Part shown: positions 1 to 8,812 of the stretch, in pieces | Layout of the letters: the number at the start of each line of letters is the position of its first letter | Position numbering within the stretch: position 1 is the stretch's first letter | Assembly: GCA_015665415.1 (NCBI GenBank) | Contig: JADFAE010000005.1 | Span: 124,001-188,000 of the forward strand | Length of the DNA stretch: 64,000 nucleotides | Direction: 5' to 3' | Source of the DNA: Roseobacter sp. | GTDB taxonomy: Bacteria; Pseudomonadota; Alphaproteobacteria; Rhodobacterales; Rhodobacteraceae | The notes under the pieces: model-generated | What the model was told of the DNA's origin: nothing | Seen by the model: only the letters and a program-made list of their open reading frames with translations | Databases searched by the model: none | Program-made: the position numbers and the translations under genes

Positions 1-73
1 TGAGCCGCGCCCCTGCCAGGGTGAAGTCATATCCAAACATCTTTGCTGGGGCCTGCGATGGCGTATGGGTCAT
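1..73 (-). CDS. pdeM: PdeM-like phosphoesterase, N-terminus only
   Basis: Only the first 24 codons lie in the window. The ATG at 73 overlaps the helicase stop codon in an ATGA arrangement (70-73), so the two genes are translationally coupled. The visible peptide contains YDFTLAGARL, which resembles the start of PdeM, the calcineurin-like phosphoesterase of the bacterial ligase-associated repair cassette. The metal-binding motifs lie outside the window, so the call rests on this short match plus the helicase-pdeM gene order known in alphaproteobacteria. Confidence 0.6.
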   Translation of the reverse strand, partial: MTHTPSQAPAKMFGYDFTLAGARL

Positions 74-2484
74 GTCAGACCTTCGAGGCCCGATTGGCGC
101 ATCAGCGCTTCGGTCTCACGTTGCAGCAACTTCTCTTCGGCGCGGCCTTTGATCGGCACCTTGCCCATTTCCAGCAGCATCGGTGCTGCAAGGGGAGAGA
201 TCCGATCCAGTCTTTGCAGGGTAATATGGCCTGCACAGCGCTGGATCATCTCTTCGATGCGGGAAAAATCCACCAGCCCGCGCAGGGCTTCTTCGCGGGT
301 GATCTCCAGCAGCAGATGGCCCGGATCATATTTGCGCAGGGTGTCATAAAGGATATCCGAGGAAAACGTCGCTTGGCGTCCGTTCTTGCGCCCGCCGGGC
401 AGGTTTCGGTCAATCAGCCCGGCAATGGTGGCGGACCCGCGAAAGGCGCGTTTCATCACCGCATTGCCCGCCAGCCAGCCGTCCAGCCCGTCGCGCAGGG
501 CGTTGATTTCAAATAGGGGGTCGGGGTTTTGCAGGGGCTCCAGCCCCCAGATCAGGGTGGCGTAATCGGTGGCAACAAAGCCCAAAGGATCGAGCCCCAG
601 CTCCTCCATGCGTTTGGTCAGCAGCAACCCCAGTGTCTGCTGGGCATTGCGGCCGGCAAAGCCGTAGATACAGCTGTATTCACGGGCCTCATGCGGGAAG
701 CTTTCGATCAGCAAATGTCCAGCGCAGGGCAGCTGTGAACTGCCGCGCTGCAGCGCCAGCCAATCGGCAGTATGTTTGGGCAGCTCCGGCCAGGAATTTT
801 GCGAAAAGATTTCCAGGATACGCGCCGAGAGCTCGGTTGAGGTGGCGAATTTGGTGCCGGAGAACACGGCGATCTTGGGTTTTTTGCTGGCGTTGCGGCT
901 GACCTGCACGGTCATCTCTCGCAGGGCCTCGTAGCGCACGATCCGCCCGCCAATGAGAAAGGTATCGCCGGGGGTGAGGGTGGCGGCAAAGGCCTCTTCG
1001 ACTTCGCCCAGGGGTTTGCCACCGCGGCTGTTTTTCAGCCGCACCTTTAGAAGATCCGCATCCTGGATGGTGCCAAGATTCATGCGAATGCGCTGCCTGG
1101 CGCGCGGATCGCGCAGCTGCCAGTGGCCATCGGCCCGTTGTATCAAGCGTTGCCACTGATCGTAACGTTGCAAGGCATAGCCACCATTGGCACAGAATTG
1201 CAGGCAGGCGTCGAACTGGTCCTTGCTGAGGCTGGCATAGGCCCCCGCTGTGATCACTTCCTGGTACAGTGTCTGCGCATCAAAGGCCCCGGCGCAGGCC
1301 CGGATCAGGATATGCTGGCACAGGACGTCGCGCGGGCCGGGGCCCTTGGGGCTGGCATCCAGATCGTCGGCCAAAACGGCCTGCAAGGCGGCGTGGCACT
1401 CGACCACCTCAAAGCGGTTGGCGGGCACCAGCAGGGCTTTGGAGGGGGCGTTGTAGCGATGATTGGCGCGGCCAATGCGCTGCACCAGACGTTTGACATT
1501 CTTGGGTGCGCCGATCTGGATCACCAGATCCACATCGCCCCAGTCGATGCCCAGATCCAGCGAGCCGGTGCAGACGATGGCGCGCAGCTCACCGCGCTGC
1601 ATGGCGCCCTCGACCCGTTCGCGCTGGACCCGATCAAGCGAGCCATGGTGAATGCCGATGGGCAGGGCCTCCTCATTGGCCAGCCAGAGGTTGTGAAAGA
1701 AGATTTCGGCCTGGGCGCGGGTGTTGTGAAAGATCAGCGTGGTCTTGTGGGCCTTGATCTGAGCCAGCACGGCGGGGATGGCATGGGCAGCCCCACCTCC
1801 GGCCCAAGGGGGGGCTTTGGCTGTGTCCAACATGGCGATCTGCGGAGCGGGACCGGGGTCAGCCTCCAACACGGTGCAGGGGGTGGGATGGCGGGCAAGG
1901 TAGCTAGCGATGGCGTCAGGATCATCTACCGTGGCCGAGAGGCCGACGCGGCGCAGATTAGGGCAGAGCGCTTGCAACCGGGTGAGCGCCAGCATCAGCT
2001 GATCGCCGCGCTTGCTTTCAGCCAGAGCGTGGATCTCGTCGATCACCACCCGTTGCAAACCGGCAAAGGTGCGGGCGGCATCCTCATAGCTGACGAGCAG
2101 GGCCAGGCTTTCGGGAGTGGTCAGCAGGATATGGGGCGGATCGGCGCGTTGACGTCGTTTGCGGGACTGCGCCGTGTCACCGGTGCGATCCTCGATGCGG
2201 ATCGGCAGGCCCATGTCCGCGACGGGGCGACGCAGGTTGCGCTTTATGTCGGCAGCCAGTGCCTTGAGCGGCGAGATGTAAAGCGTATGCAGCCCTTGGT
2301 GCGCTCCATCGGCCAGTTCAGCCAGAGTGGGCAGAAACCCGGCCATGGTTTTGCCGCCGCCCGTGGGAGCGATCAGCAGTGTGGCCGGATCACTGGCGCG
2401 CGCCAGCATCTGCTGTTGATGCGGGTGCAGGGACCAGTCATGGGCGTGAAACCAGGTCTCGATCTGTGGGGGCAGGGCGCACAT
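70..2484 (-). CDS. Ligase-associated DEXH-box DNA helicase (Lhr-like)
   Basis: An 804-residue SF2 helicase. Walker A APTGGGKT is at about residues 39-46, the DEIH box at 149-152, and the QRIGRANH motif VI near 335. The long C-terminal half matches the Lhr-type extension. This family is the helicase of a DNA-repair cassette that also includes an ATP-dependent ligase, a metallo-beta-lactamase exonuclease and PdeM. PdeM follows with a 4-bp overlap. The ligase and exonuclease are not upstream, where a repeat and an unrelated gene lie, so that half must be elsewhere or absent. The start at MCALPP is the only ATG before Walker A with upstream purines (GGGA). Confidence 0.88.
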   Translation of the reverse strand: MCALPPQIETWFHAHDWSLHPHQQQMLARASDPATLLIAPTGGGKTMAGFLPTLAELADGAHQGLHTLYISPLKALAADIKRNLRRPVADMGLPIRIEDRTGDTAQSRKRRQRADPPHILLTTPESLALLVSYEDAARTFAGLQRVVIDEIHALAESKRGDQLMLALTRLQALCPNLRRVGLSATVDDPDAIASYLARHPTPCTVLEADPGPAPQIAMLDTAKAPPWAGGGAAHAIPAVLAQIKAHKTTLIFHNTRAQAEIFFHNLWLANEEALPIGIHHGSLDRVQRERVEGAMQRGELRAIVCTGSLDLGIDWGDVDLVIQIGAPKNVKRLVQRIGRANHRYNAPSKALLVPANRFEVVECHAALQAVLADDLDASPKGPGPRDVLCQHILIRACAGAFDAQTLYQEVITAGAYASLSKDQFDACLQFCANGGYALQRYDQWQRLIQRADGHWQLRDPRARQRIRMNLGTIQDADLLKVRLKNSRGGKPLGEVEEAFAATLTPGDTFLIGGRIVRYEALREMTVQVSRNASKKPKIAVFSGTKFATSTELSARILEIFSQNSWPELPKHTADWLALQRGSSQLPCAGHLLIESFPHEAREYSCIYGFAGRNAQQTLGLLLTKRMEELGLDPLGFVATDYATLIWGLEPLQNPDPLFEINALRDGLDGWLAGNAVMKRAFRGSATIAGLIDRNLPGGRKNGRQATFSSDILYDTLRKYDPGHLLLEITREEALRGLVDFSRIEEMIQRCAGHITLQRLDRISPLAAPMLLEMGKVPIKGRAEEKLLQRETEALMRQSGLEGLT

Positions 2485-2544
2485 GTTCCCTGTTTAGTCC
2501 AGTTTGAAAGTCGCGCCAATCGCAAATGAGCCACAGACCGGAGG

Positions 2545-2711
2545 GCTCCCGCGCCTGCAGGTGCCCTTGCCTGACGGCAAACCCCCCTTGGCTGCCTTGG
2601 GCCTGGCCTGCGACCCCCAATGGGGGCCGCAGGCGGCACCGTGCGCCAGCACGGTGCCATGCCCAACGGGAGCGGTTCATTCCCTGAAATGATCCTGCGA
2701 CGGGCGGGAGC
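2545..2711. repeat. Dispersed intergenic hairpin element, copy A
   Basis: This element fills the 373-bp gap between the helicase and the next gene. The left end is GCTCCCGC (2545-2552) and the right end the inverted GCGGGAGC (2704-2711). Inside are two adjacent strong hairpins: 2606-2634 (GCCTGCG/CGCAGGC around a C5/G5 core) and 2635-2658 (GGCACCGTGC/GCACGGTGCC, 4-nt loop). The same end sequences and hairpin layout recur at 35953-36108, and partly at 34314-34400. Nothing in the rest of 2485-2857 looks coding. Confidence 0.65.
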
Positions 2712-2857
2712 CACTGAGGGATGACGAACCTGCGCATTGAGGGGGTGGAAATTGCGCAAACGCGCGGCGGATGTTGTTTTACCTGGCAAAAAGACGAGAG
2801 CGTCATGGGGCAGGTTCAAATTTGGGCGTTGAAAACGAACCTGGTCAGGCTCAAGTA

Positions 2858-3415
2858 TCAAGACAAAGGAAAACAGTATTCGATCTTATACTGCTTCAGC
2901 AGCTCAATAAATCCGTTGGAATGGTCAGGGGTTTCCAGGCCTGCATGTATGATGACGAAACTCGCCGAGTCTCGAAAGACGTAGCTATCTTTGCCTTGGC
3001 GCGAAGAAACACGATACGGAGGAAGGGGGTTTCGGCGCATGGCTACTTCATGCCGAGCGACGGTGCCTTTGACTGTTTTAAATGCCATGATGGCAATCCC
3101 GAGGCCGTCCTGAATTTTGGGTGCCCAGACCACGGAGTTTCCATCTTTGTTCCGTCTGGGCAGGATTAGGTCTCGCAGGTCGATCTGAAAAGAGGACCAC
3201 AAAACACGTTGTTCCTCTCCCCAGTCTTCATAGACGTAAGTCGTCAAGGTGCAGTGCGACAGGCTGATCTTATGGGTTCGGTTGTCATAATCATTCTGGC
3301 CTGCTGCAGATATCTGCGCTGCAAGGTCGCTCTGGGGTGATGCCTGGATCTGGCTCCCATGCCAAACAGCCAATCCAAACACAATGGCTAATACTATACT
3401 TTGGGTCGAATTCAT
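2858..3415 (-). CDS. Secreted protein of unknown function
   Basis: A 185-residue protein that I do not recognise. The N-terminus is a credible signal peptide: a short polar start, then the hydrophobic run IVLAIVFGLAVW, with likely cleavage near QIQAS, so a periplasmic location is inferred. Two cysteines occur in the mature part (SLSHC and IEYCFPL), compatible with a disulphide. The gene and its flanks are visibly more AT-rich than the neighbours, and no clear Shine-Dalgarno precedes the ATG. These are hints of transfer or of an orphan gene. It is not coupled to the AAA ATPase gene upstream. Confidence 0.6.
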   Translation of the reverse strand: MNSTQSIVLAIVFGLAVWHGSQIQASPQSDLAAQISAAGQNDYDNRTHKISLSHCTLTTYVYEDWGEEQRVLWSSFQIDLRDLILPRRNKDGNSVVWAPKIQDGLGIAIMAFKTVKGTVARHEVAMRRNPLPPYRVSSRQGKDSYVFRDSASFVIIHAGLETPDHSNGFIELLKQYKIEYCFPLS

Positions 3416-3452
3416 TGTGTCAACATAGGGTGCAGATTGTATTTCTGCCAGG

Positions 3453-4760
3453 CTATTTCACAATATGCTCGTCCTTGACAAACATATTGGCCCAGGCGCG
3501 GTCGATCAGGTCTGGTGACATCTGATAGGGAATGCCCTCGAATTCGCAGATTGCGATCATCTGGTCGATCAGGAAGATCGGCTGATAATTGGCGTAGATA
3601 TTGTCGATGGTCGGGTATTTCACCTTGAGCAGATGGACCAGCGCGGTCTCGTCCAGCGGCATGCCCCGCTTGCGCGCCACCATGGCAAAGATCTTGAGGA
3701 AGTTTTCCTGGCTTGGCCCGTCGATCTTGATCTTGAAGAAGATCCGCCGCAGCGCCGCCTGGTCAAAGATCTCGTTGGGGTGAAAGTTGGTGGAAAAGAT
3801 CACCAGAGTGTCAAAAGGCACCTCGAATTTCTCACCCGATTGCAGCGCCAGGATGTCCTTGTTTTCTTCCAGCGGCACAATCCAGCGGTTGACCAGCGAC
3901 TGTGGTGGTTCTGCCTGACGGCCCAAATCGTCGACGATGAAGATGCCGCCGGTGGATTTCAGTTGCAAAGGCGCCTGATAGGTGCGTGCTGTTGGATTGT
4001 AGACCAGATCCAGCATATCGAGCGACAACTCGCCACCGGTGATCACCGTGGGGCGTTCACATTTCACATACCGGCTGTCAAACCGTTTGGGACGGCGGAT
4101 GGCATGGGGATCATCAGGGGTCTCTTCGATCATGCTGTGCACGATGGGATCATAGACCGTGATCACCTGACCGGCATATTCGATGGCACGCGGCACATAG
4201 ACGTGATCCCCCAGGGCATCGCGGATCCCGTTTGAGATCGAGGATTTGCCGTTGCCGGGGGGGCCATACATCAGGATCGAACGACCAGCGCTGACCGCAG
4301 GTCCCAGGTGATCGAGCAGACTGTCAGGCAGAACCAGATGCCCCATGGCATCCACCAGCTGATTGCGGGTCACCATGATATTGCGGATCGATTGGCGCTT
4401 GATCTGTTCGCGATAGACATCCAGCGGCACCGGCATGGCACCAAAATATTCCGATTGGCTCAGCGCGTCCTGGGCACGGGATTTGCCCGCATCGGTGAGC
4501 TGATAGCCCATCTCATTGCCGCTGTTGGCGCTGAGCGTGCCCGTAGCCTCCAGCAGTTTCTGCTCGCGGGACATGTCGATCAGCTCTTGGGTGACCGGCA
4601 TCGGCAGGCAGATCGCCTCGGCCACTTCGCTGACATTGTTGACGTTCTTGCGAAAGATCGTCTTGAGTAGAATGTCCCGCATCATCACGATGGGAAGCTG
4701 CATCTGCGCCAGGCCCTTGGGCGCGGGCGGGGCTGTCACGGGGGCGGTCTGCATGTTCAT
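3453..4760 (-). CDS. Winged-helix/AAA+ ATPase next to the Tad locus
   Basis: A 435-residue ATPase. Residues 25-100 read as a winged-helix-like module (a helix-rich segment, then GYQLTDAGKSRAQDAL). The AAA+ core follows, with Walker A GPPGNGKSS at 166-174, an IFIVDD Walker B at 273-278 (Asp-Asp rather than Asp-Glu) and a FSTN sensor-1-like segment near 330. Related ATPases are often found near tad clusters in Rhodobacterales. The role is not established; remodelling or regulation of the pilus machinery is inferred from position only. Two ATGs (4760 and 4754) are possible starts. Confidence 0.8.
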   Translation of the reverse strand: MNMQTAPVTAPPAPKGLAQMQLPIVMMRDILLKTIFRKNVNNVSEVAEAICLPMPVTQELIDMSREQKLLEATGTLSANSGNEMGYQLTDAGKSRAQDALSQSEYFGAMPVPLDVYREQIKRQSIRNIMVTRNQLVDAMGHLVLPDSLLDHLGPAVSAGRSILMYGPPGNGKSSISNGIRDALGDHVYVPRAIEYAGQVITVYDPIVHSMIEETPDDPHAIRRPKRFDSRYVKCERPTVITGGELSLDMLDLVYNPTARTYQAPLQLKSTGGIFIVDDLGRQAEPPQSLVNRWIVPLEENKDILALQSGEKFEVPFDTLVIFSTNFHPNEIFDQAALRRIFFKIKIDGPSQENFLKIFAMVARKRGMPLDETALVHLLKVKYPTIDNIYANYQPIFLIDQMIAICEFEGIPYQMSPDLIDRAWANMFVKDEHIVK

Positions 4761-4887
4761 CGGTTGGGCCTGCCTGATCTGATCGCAAAAAGGGCCACAG
4801 CCTGCCGCACAAGCAGGGGGGCCTGCGCAACAGTCTATTCACCACTGCGGCAAGACTGAGGCAAAGCCGCAGCAATTTGGCGATCCT

Positions 4888-5235
4888 TTAGAAGGGATAG
4901 CTGCCTGTCTTTTCAAAATAGGCATCCAGGGTTGGCCTGGAACTGCGTTTGGCAGAAAAGGAGAGCCCCATGCGCAATCCCCGTTTCCAACGCACATAGA
5001 CGCAGAAATCACCGATATCAGGGATCGAAATCGACTGGAGCGATTTCACATCAAAATCCTCCTCTTCGGGGGAGAGATCAACCCCGATGCCGCTGTAGCT
5101 GACGTTGAACACCGTGCCTTGCAGCTCTTGATCGGAAACGATGATCTTGCAGGGCAGATGAAGCGACAGACGGGATTCCGTATCCACGGGCTGGCGAAAG
5201 AAGGAATTATCAGGTTTCAATGTCGTGCACTCCAT
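4888..5235 (-). CDS. PilZ domain protein
   Basis: A 115-residue single-domain protein. The NVSYSGIGV stretch near residue 44 fits the (D/N)xSxxG half of the PilZ signature, and RLSLHLPCKI near 22-31 carries one arginine of the RxxxR half. The first arginine of that motif is not clearly present, so binding of cyclic di-GMP is plausible but unproven. PilZ proteins act as c-di-GMP effectors for pili, motility and polysaccharide. The position between the AAA ATPase and the Tad genes suggests a link between second-messenger signalling and the pilus. Confidence 0.78.
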   Translation of the reverse strand: MECTTLKPDNSFFRQPVDTESRLSLHLPCKIIVSDQELQGTVFNVSYSGIGVDLSPEEEDFDVKSLQSISIPDIGDFCVYVRWKRGLRMGLSFSAKRSSRPTLDAYFEKTGSYPF

Positions 5236-5441
5236 GCCTGTACTGATCCTATGTTCAGGACTATGGGCCGGACTGGTTAAGGAAGAGGCTCCGCCAATCC
5301 CCGTAGGGGGGCTCCGATCAACAAAATATCAAAAAATCCAAGATGTTGCCTACGCATCCGGCACAGTTCAAAGCGCTTGCGCAATTGCCAGGTTCGCGGG
5401 GGCACTTTGCTGTCTAGTTGCAAGGGCATGGAGCGAAAAGA

Positions 5442-5633
5442 CTAGAGTGTAGTTGGCTTCTGGCCCAGGATGAGCAATAGCGGGATCGTAAGAAGGGGTG
5501 ACAGGATCAGTCCCGCCAGGAACCACAATACAGGGTTCCGATCGCGTTTCATGGCCAAAGGTATTGGCAAAAAAATCAGAAACAAAGTGATAAGAATGAG
5601 CGCTATTCCGGAGAGGCCGAAGTTCATAATCAT
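5442..5633 (-). CDS. Small two-helix membrane protein
   Basis: A 63-residue protein with two hydrophobic helices separated by the charged linker AMKRDRNP. The second segment (WFLAGLILSPLLTIPLLLIL) is like those of many small inner-membrane proteins of unknown function. An AAGAGG ribosome site about 7 nt before the ATG at 5633 supports expression. It sits alone in an AT-richer stretch between the prepilin peptidase and the PilZ gene. No function can be assigned. Confidence 0.6.
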   Translation of the reverse strand: MIMNFGLSGIALILITLFLIFLPIPLAMKRDRNPVLWFLAGLILSPLLTIPLLLILGQKPTTL

Positions 5634-5829
5634 ACCAGTGCCTCTTGTTTGAAACAGATTTCCACTCCAGTGGGTGCCAGAGCAGGGTTCTTAGTCAACT
5701 CTTTTGTTTTGCTTCGTCTTCACTGGAGACCAGGTAACAAGCCCGAAAAGCAACCCAGGCGGCGTTTCTCGCCACAACAGAGGCATTCGAAAATCAGACT
5801 CTCTGGCAGTCCAATTCTATGTAATACAG

Positions 5830-6336
5830 TTACCGCCCGAAACAGGCGGTCAGGATCAGATAGAGCGCCAAGGTGCCGCCGAGGCTAAAGCCCATGGGGA
5901 ACTTTTTGCCCACACTCCAGCTTTGCCAGCCGGGGGCCAGACGGCTGAGGGGGGTGTATTTGGCCAGCCGGTGCGTGGCAAAGGCAGCCAGCAGATTGGC
6001 GGCGTAGATCATCACCAGCGCGGGCAAGTCGGTAAATACCACAAGGGGGGCGGCCGCGCCGATGAACTTGGCATCGCCCGCGCCCATGACCCCGGCGGAG
6101 TAGAACAAAAAGCCAAAGGCAATACCCACGGGCAGGTGCAGCAATTGCCAGCCGTACTCGGCCCAGGTGGGCATGATGAACAGGCCCAGGACAATATAAA
6201 GCGCGCCCAGGCTGTCGGTGATCCAGTTGGGAATGCGCATGCGGCTGAGATCGGTATAGGCTGCCGCAAAACACAGCGGCAGCACAAAGGGCAGAAACCA
6301 GCGCGCGACCTCGGCCGAGCCGGCAAAGATCGCCAT
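5830..6336 (-). CDS. tadV: Tad prepilin peptidase (TadV/CpaA)
   Basis: A 168-residue polytopic A24-type aspartic peptidase. The two catalytic aspartates are visible: one in AAAYTDLSRMRIPN (near residue 29) and one in the GAGDAK (GxGD) motif at 85-88. It is a short, methylase-lacking form, as expected for TadV. It cleaves the leader of Flp prepilins at the inner membrane. It is the last Tad gene of the operon and starts 2 bp after the TPR lipoprotein gene ends. It presumably processes both pilins encoded at 15.9-16.4 kb. Confidence 0.9.
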   Translation of the reverse strand: MAIFAGSAEVARWFLPFVLPLCFAAAYTDLSRMRIPNWITDSLGALYIVLGLFIMPTWAEYGWQLLHLPVGIAFGFLFYSAGVMGAGDAKFIGAAAPLVVFTDLPALVMIYAANLLAAFATHRLAKYTPLSRLAPGWQSWSVGKKFPMGFSLGGTLALYLILTACFGR

Positions 6337-6338
6337 GA

Positions 6339-7190
6339 TCAGCCGTTCTCCAGCGCGGTCAGCGCCTTGGCTGCGGCGTCAAAATGCTGTGGATGGGTGG
6401 CGACCGCCTGACGCAGCAGACCTTCGCCGACCTTGACGTCACCCTGTTTGATCGCAGAAAGCGCCAGCGTGTGCAGCAGTTGCGCCTGTTCGGTCTGGGT
6501 CAGTGTCAGCACCGGCAGATCATAGTTGCGCTGCGCGCCGCGCGACAGCACCAGATTGTTCTTGGCGGTGAACAGGCTCTGATCCTGCTTGATGGCCTCG
6601 CCAAACAGGCGCTCTGCTTCGCGGTAGTCGCCACGGGTCAGTTTGGAATAGCCCCAGTTGTTCATGATCTTGGCCGGTCTGGTGGTCAGTCCAACGGCGA
6701 TCTCATAAAAGCTGTCGGCGCGTTTCCAGTCCTGATTGGCGTCCGCCACCATCGCCTCGAGCCGGTAACGGGCATAGGTCTCATGGGTGGGGGGAATGGT
6801 GTTCAAGGTCTCGCGCGCGCCGTCCCAATCGCCGGTACGGATCTGGGCATCTGCCAGACCGATACGGTCCTGATTGGTCACTCCGGGCAGGGCGACGGTC
6901 TTTTTCCAGGCGGCCACGGCCTCGGTGTTGCGTTTGGCGCGGATCAGAGAAATGGCCAGCCCGCGTTGCAAATCGATGCGTTCTGGTGCGTCCTGCAAGG
7001 TTTTGCGAAAATGGCTGACGGCCTGATTGGGATCTGCCACCGTCAGCATCACCTCGTTGAGGTTGCTTTCATCAATGACATTCACGTCCTGAAAAGCGCG
7101 CTCAACGGATTCTTCAGGGGTCTCTTTTTCACAAGCCGACAGCGCAACTGCGCCTGCCAGGCATGCGGATAGTAGAAGTGTTTGGCGCAT
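6339..7190 (-). CDS. TPR-repeat lipoprotein of the Tad locus
   Basis: A 283-residue protein with a lipoprotein signal (lipobox VALSAC at about 16-21), followed by successive tetratricopeptide-like helix pairs, for example IMNNWGYSKLTRGDYREAERLFGEA. Lipidation and periplasmic TPR repeats suggest a scaffold or pilotin role in pilus assembly, like TadD. It follows a second TPR lipoprotein gene (7226-7831) after a 35-bp gap and precedes tadV by 2 bp. Which of the two is the true TadD is uncertain; this one is the longer and more divergent. Confidence 0.85.
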   Translation of the reverse strand: MRQTLLLSACLAGAVALSACEKETPEESVERAFQDVNVIDESNLNEVMLTVADPNQAVSHFRKTLQDAPERIDLQRGLAISLIRAKRNTEAVAAWKKTVALPGVTNQDRIGLADAQIRTGDWDGARETLNTIPPTHETYARYRLEAMVADANQDWKRADSFYEIAVGLTTRPAKIMNNWGYSKLTRGDYREAERLFGEAIKQDQSLFTAKNNLVLSRGAQRNYDLPVLTLTQTEQAQLLHTLALSAIKQGDVKVGEGLLRQAVATHPQHFDAAAKALTALENG

Positions 7191-7225
7191 GTTTCTGCGT
7201 CCTTTTACTGCTCTGCCTCCGGTGG

Positions 7226-7831
7226 TCAGGGGATCTTGCGAATCACATAGGCGCCCCCGCCGTGTTGCACCAACTTATAGGCGTTGTTATCTGTGCTTTG
7301 CGGCTCACTATGCGCGGAGTTCTCAAATTTTTCGAGGGCCAGACGCAAATTATCCCGGATTGCGTCACTTTCGCCATTGTTGAGCGCATAGGCCCGCTTG
7401 AGGATCTGCACCGCTTCCGCCGTTTTGCCACGTTCCATCAGCACAATCCCAAGATTGTTGTGCGGCGCGGGCCAGTCGGGGGCCTCTTTGATGGCGCGGC
7501 GCAGCATCTCCTCTGCCTGCCCCAGCCGTCCCAGACCAAGATAGGCTGAGCCGAAGCTGGACATCATTTCGGCTGTCAGCCCATGGATCAGGGTGGCGCG
7601 GGTAAAGGCGTCCAGCGCCAGGTCGTATTCCCCCGCGGCCATCAGGCGGTGACCCACCAGCAAAGGATCCACACCTTCCTGGCCGGTTTCAACACCGGGG
7701 GCCCAGGCCGCTGTGCCCTGATGGTCCTGTGGGGTTGGGGAACAGGCAGCCGCCACAAATGCAAAAGCAAGAGCGGCGGCGCTGGATCCGTATCGGCGAA
7801 TGGGGTGGGTCCATTCCTGTCTTTTCTGCAT
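7226..7831 (-). CDS. tadD: TadD-type TPR lipoprotein
   Basis: A 201-residue protein with a signal peptide ending in a lipobox (FVAAAC near residue 30), followed by TPR repeats such as FGSAYLGLGRLGQAEEMLRR and NNLGIVLMERGKTAEAVQIL. TadD lipoproteins are needed for Flp pilus biogenesis, probably by helping the secretin or platform assemble. Its ATG overlaps the tadC stop in a TGATG arrangement at 7829-7833, so it is translationally coupled to tadC. Confidence 0.85.
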   Translation of the reverse strand: MQKRQEWTHPIRRYGSSAAALAFAFVAAACSPTPQDHQGTAAWAPGVETGQEGVDPLLVGHRLMAAGEYDLALDAFTRATLIHGLTAEMMSSFGSAYLGLGRLGQAEEMLRRAIKEAPDWPAPHNNLGIVLMERGKTAEAVQILKRAYALNNGESDAIRDNLRLALEKFENSAHSEPQSTDNNAYKLVQHGGGAYVIRKIP

Positions 7832-8802
7832 CAGCCGCCCATATTCAAGATGTTTTGAATCGAAGGACCAACCAGGATGATCAGCAGTGGCGGGACCGTC
7901 AGCATCATTGTGGCAAGGGTCATCTTCACTGGCAACTTATTTGCAGCCTCTTCCGCCCGCATCACCCGTTTGTCACGCATTTCTCCGGCATAGACCCGCA
8001 GAGCCTCGGCAATGGAGGTCCCAAAAGCCGCGGATTGGATCATCACGGTGACAAAGGAGGAAATATCCTGCACCCCACAGCGGGTGCCCATGTCACGCAA
8101 CACTTTTTCCTTGTCCTTGCCGGCCTTCATCTCCTGCGCCACCACCTCGAACTCATAGGCAAGATGTGGATAGGAAGCGGCCAGCTCGGCGGCGACGCGG
8201 ACGATGGACTGATCCAGGGATTGCCCGGCCTCGACACAGACCAGCATCATGTCCAGCGAGTCGGGGAAACCAGCCTCGATCTGCTCCTTGCGCTCTGCAA
8301 TCCGTCGGGTGACCCAGTATTTTGGCAACATGTAGCCCGCCGCACCCGGCCCCACGATCCGGATCGCCATTGCCTGGCTGTCAAAGGTGAAATCGGCATT
8401 GAGCACATAGACATAGAACAGGCCAAGCGCGAGCCCTACGAGGGCAAGCGCCATCTGGGCAAAGTGAAAGAATCGTACAGCATCCTTGGAGCGATAGCCG
8501 GCCTGGCGCAGCTTGAGCTCCATGGCAGAAAGTTCTTCGGCGTTCTGGGGCTCCAGAAAACTGGCGAATTTCTGCAGCTGTTCATTACGATTGTTCTGGC
8601 GCAGCTTTTCCTTCTGCGGCGCTCCACGGGTCTCCGGAGCCATGCTGCGCTGCAGTTTTTTCAGCGGATCCTCTGGCTGCTTCAGCAACAGCAATACGGC
8701 CAGCAGAACCATGATGAGGCCCAAGACGCCGAGGGCAAAAAGGGGCCCCATTGGGCCGAATTGGCCGGTCAGAAAGTTTTCGAGGGGGGCAAGGACATTC
8801 AT
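7831..8802 (-). CDS. tadC: Tad platform protein TadC (T2SSF family)
   Basis: A 323-residue GspF/T2SSF-domain protein. It has an N-terminal membrane helix, a soluble domain (including EAGFPDSLDMMLVCVEAGQS), and C-terminal membrane helices ending in TVPPLLIILVGPSIQNIL. TadB and TadC form the inner-membrane platform on which the CpaF ATPase acts to add or remove pilin. The gene starts 10 bp after tadB ends and overlaps tadD at its stop. Confidence 0.93.
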   Translation of the reverse strand: MNVLAPLENFLTGQFGPMGPLFALGVLGLIMVLLAVLLLLKQPEDPLKKLQRSMAPETRGAPQKEKLRQNNRNEQLQKFASFLEPQNAEELSAMELKLRQAGYRSKDAVRFFHFAQMALALVGLALGLFYVYVLNADFTFDSQAMAIRIVGPGAAGYMLPKYWVTRRIAERKEQIEAGFPDSLDMMLVCVEAGQSLDQSIVRVAAELAASYPHLAYEFEVVAQEMKAGKDKEKVLRDMGTRCGVQDISSFVTVMIQSAAFGTSIAEALRVYAGEMRDKRVMRAEEAANKLPVKMTLATMMLTVPPLLIILVGPSIQNILNMGG

Positions 8803-8812
8803 CAGCTGATCC

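Noticed and set aside
1123-2529. 468-codon plus-strand frame opposite the helicase
   Set aside because: Shadow of the helicase gene; low-complexity Gly/Gln/Asp-rich translation with no ribosome site.
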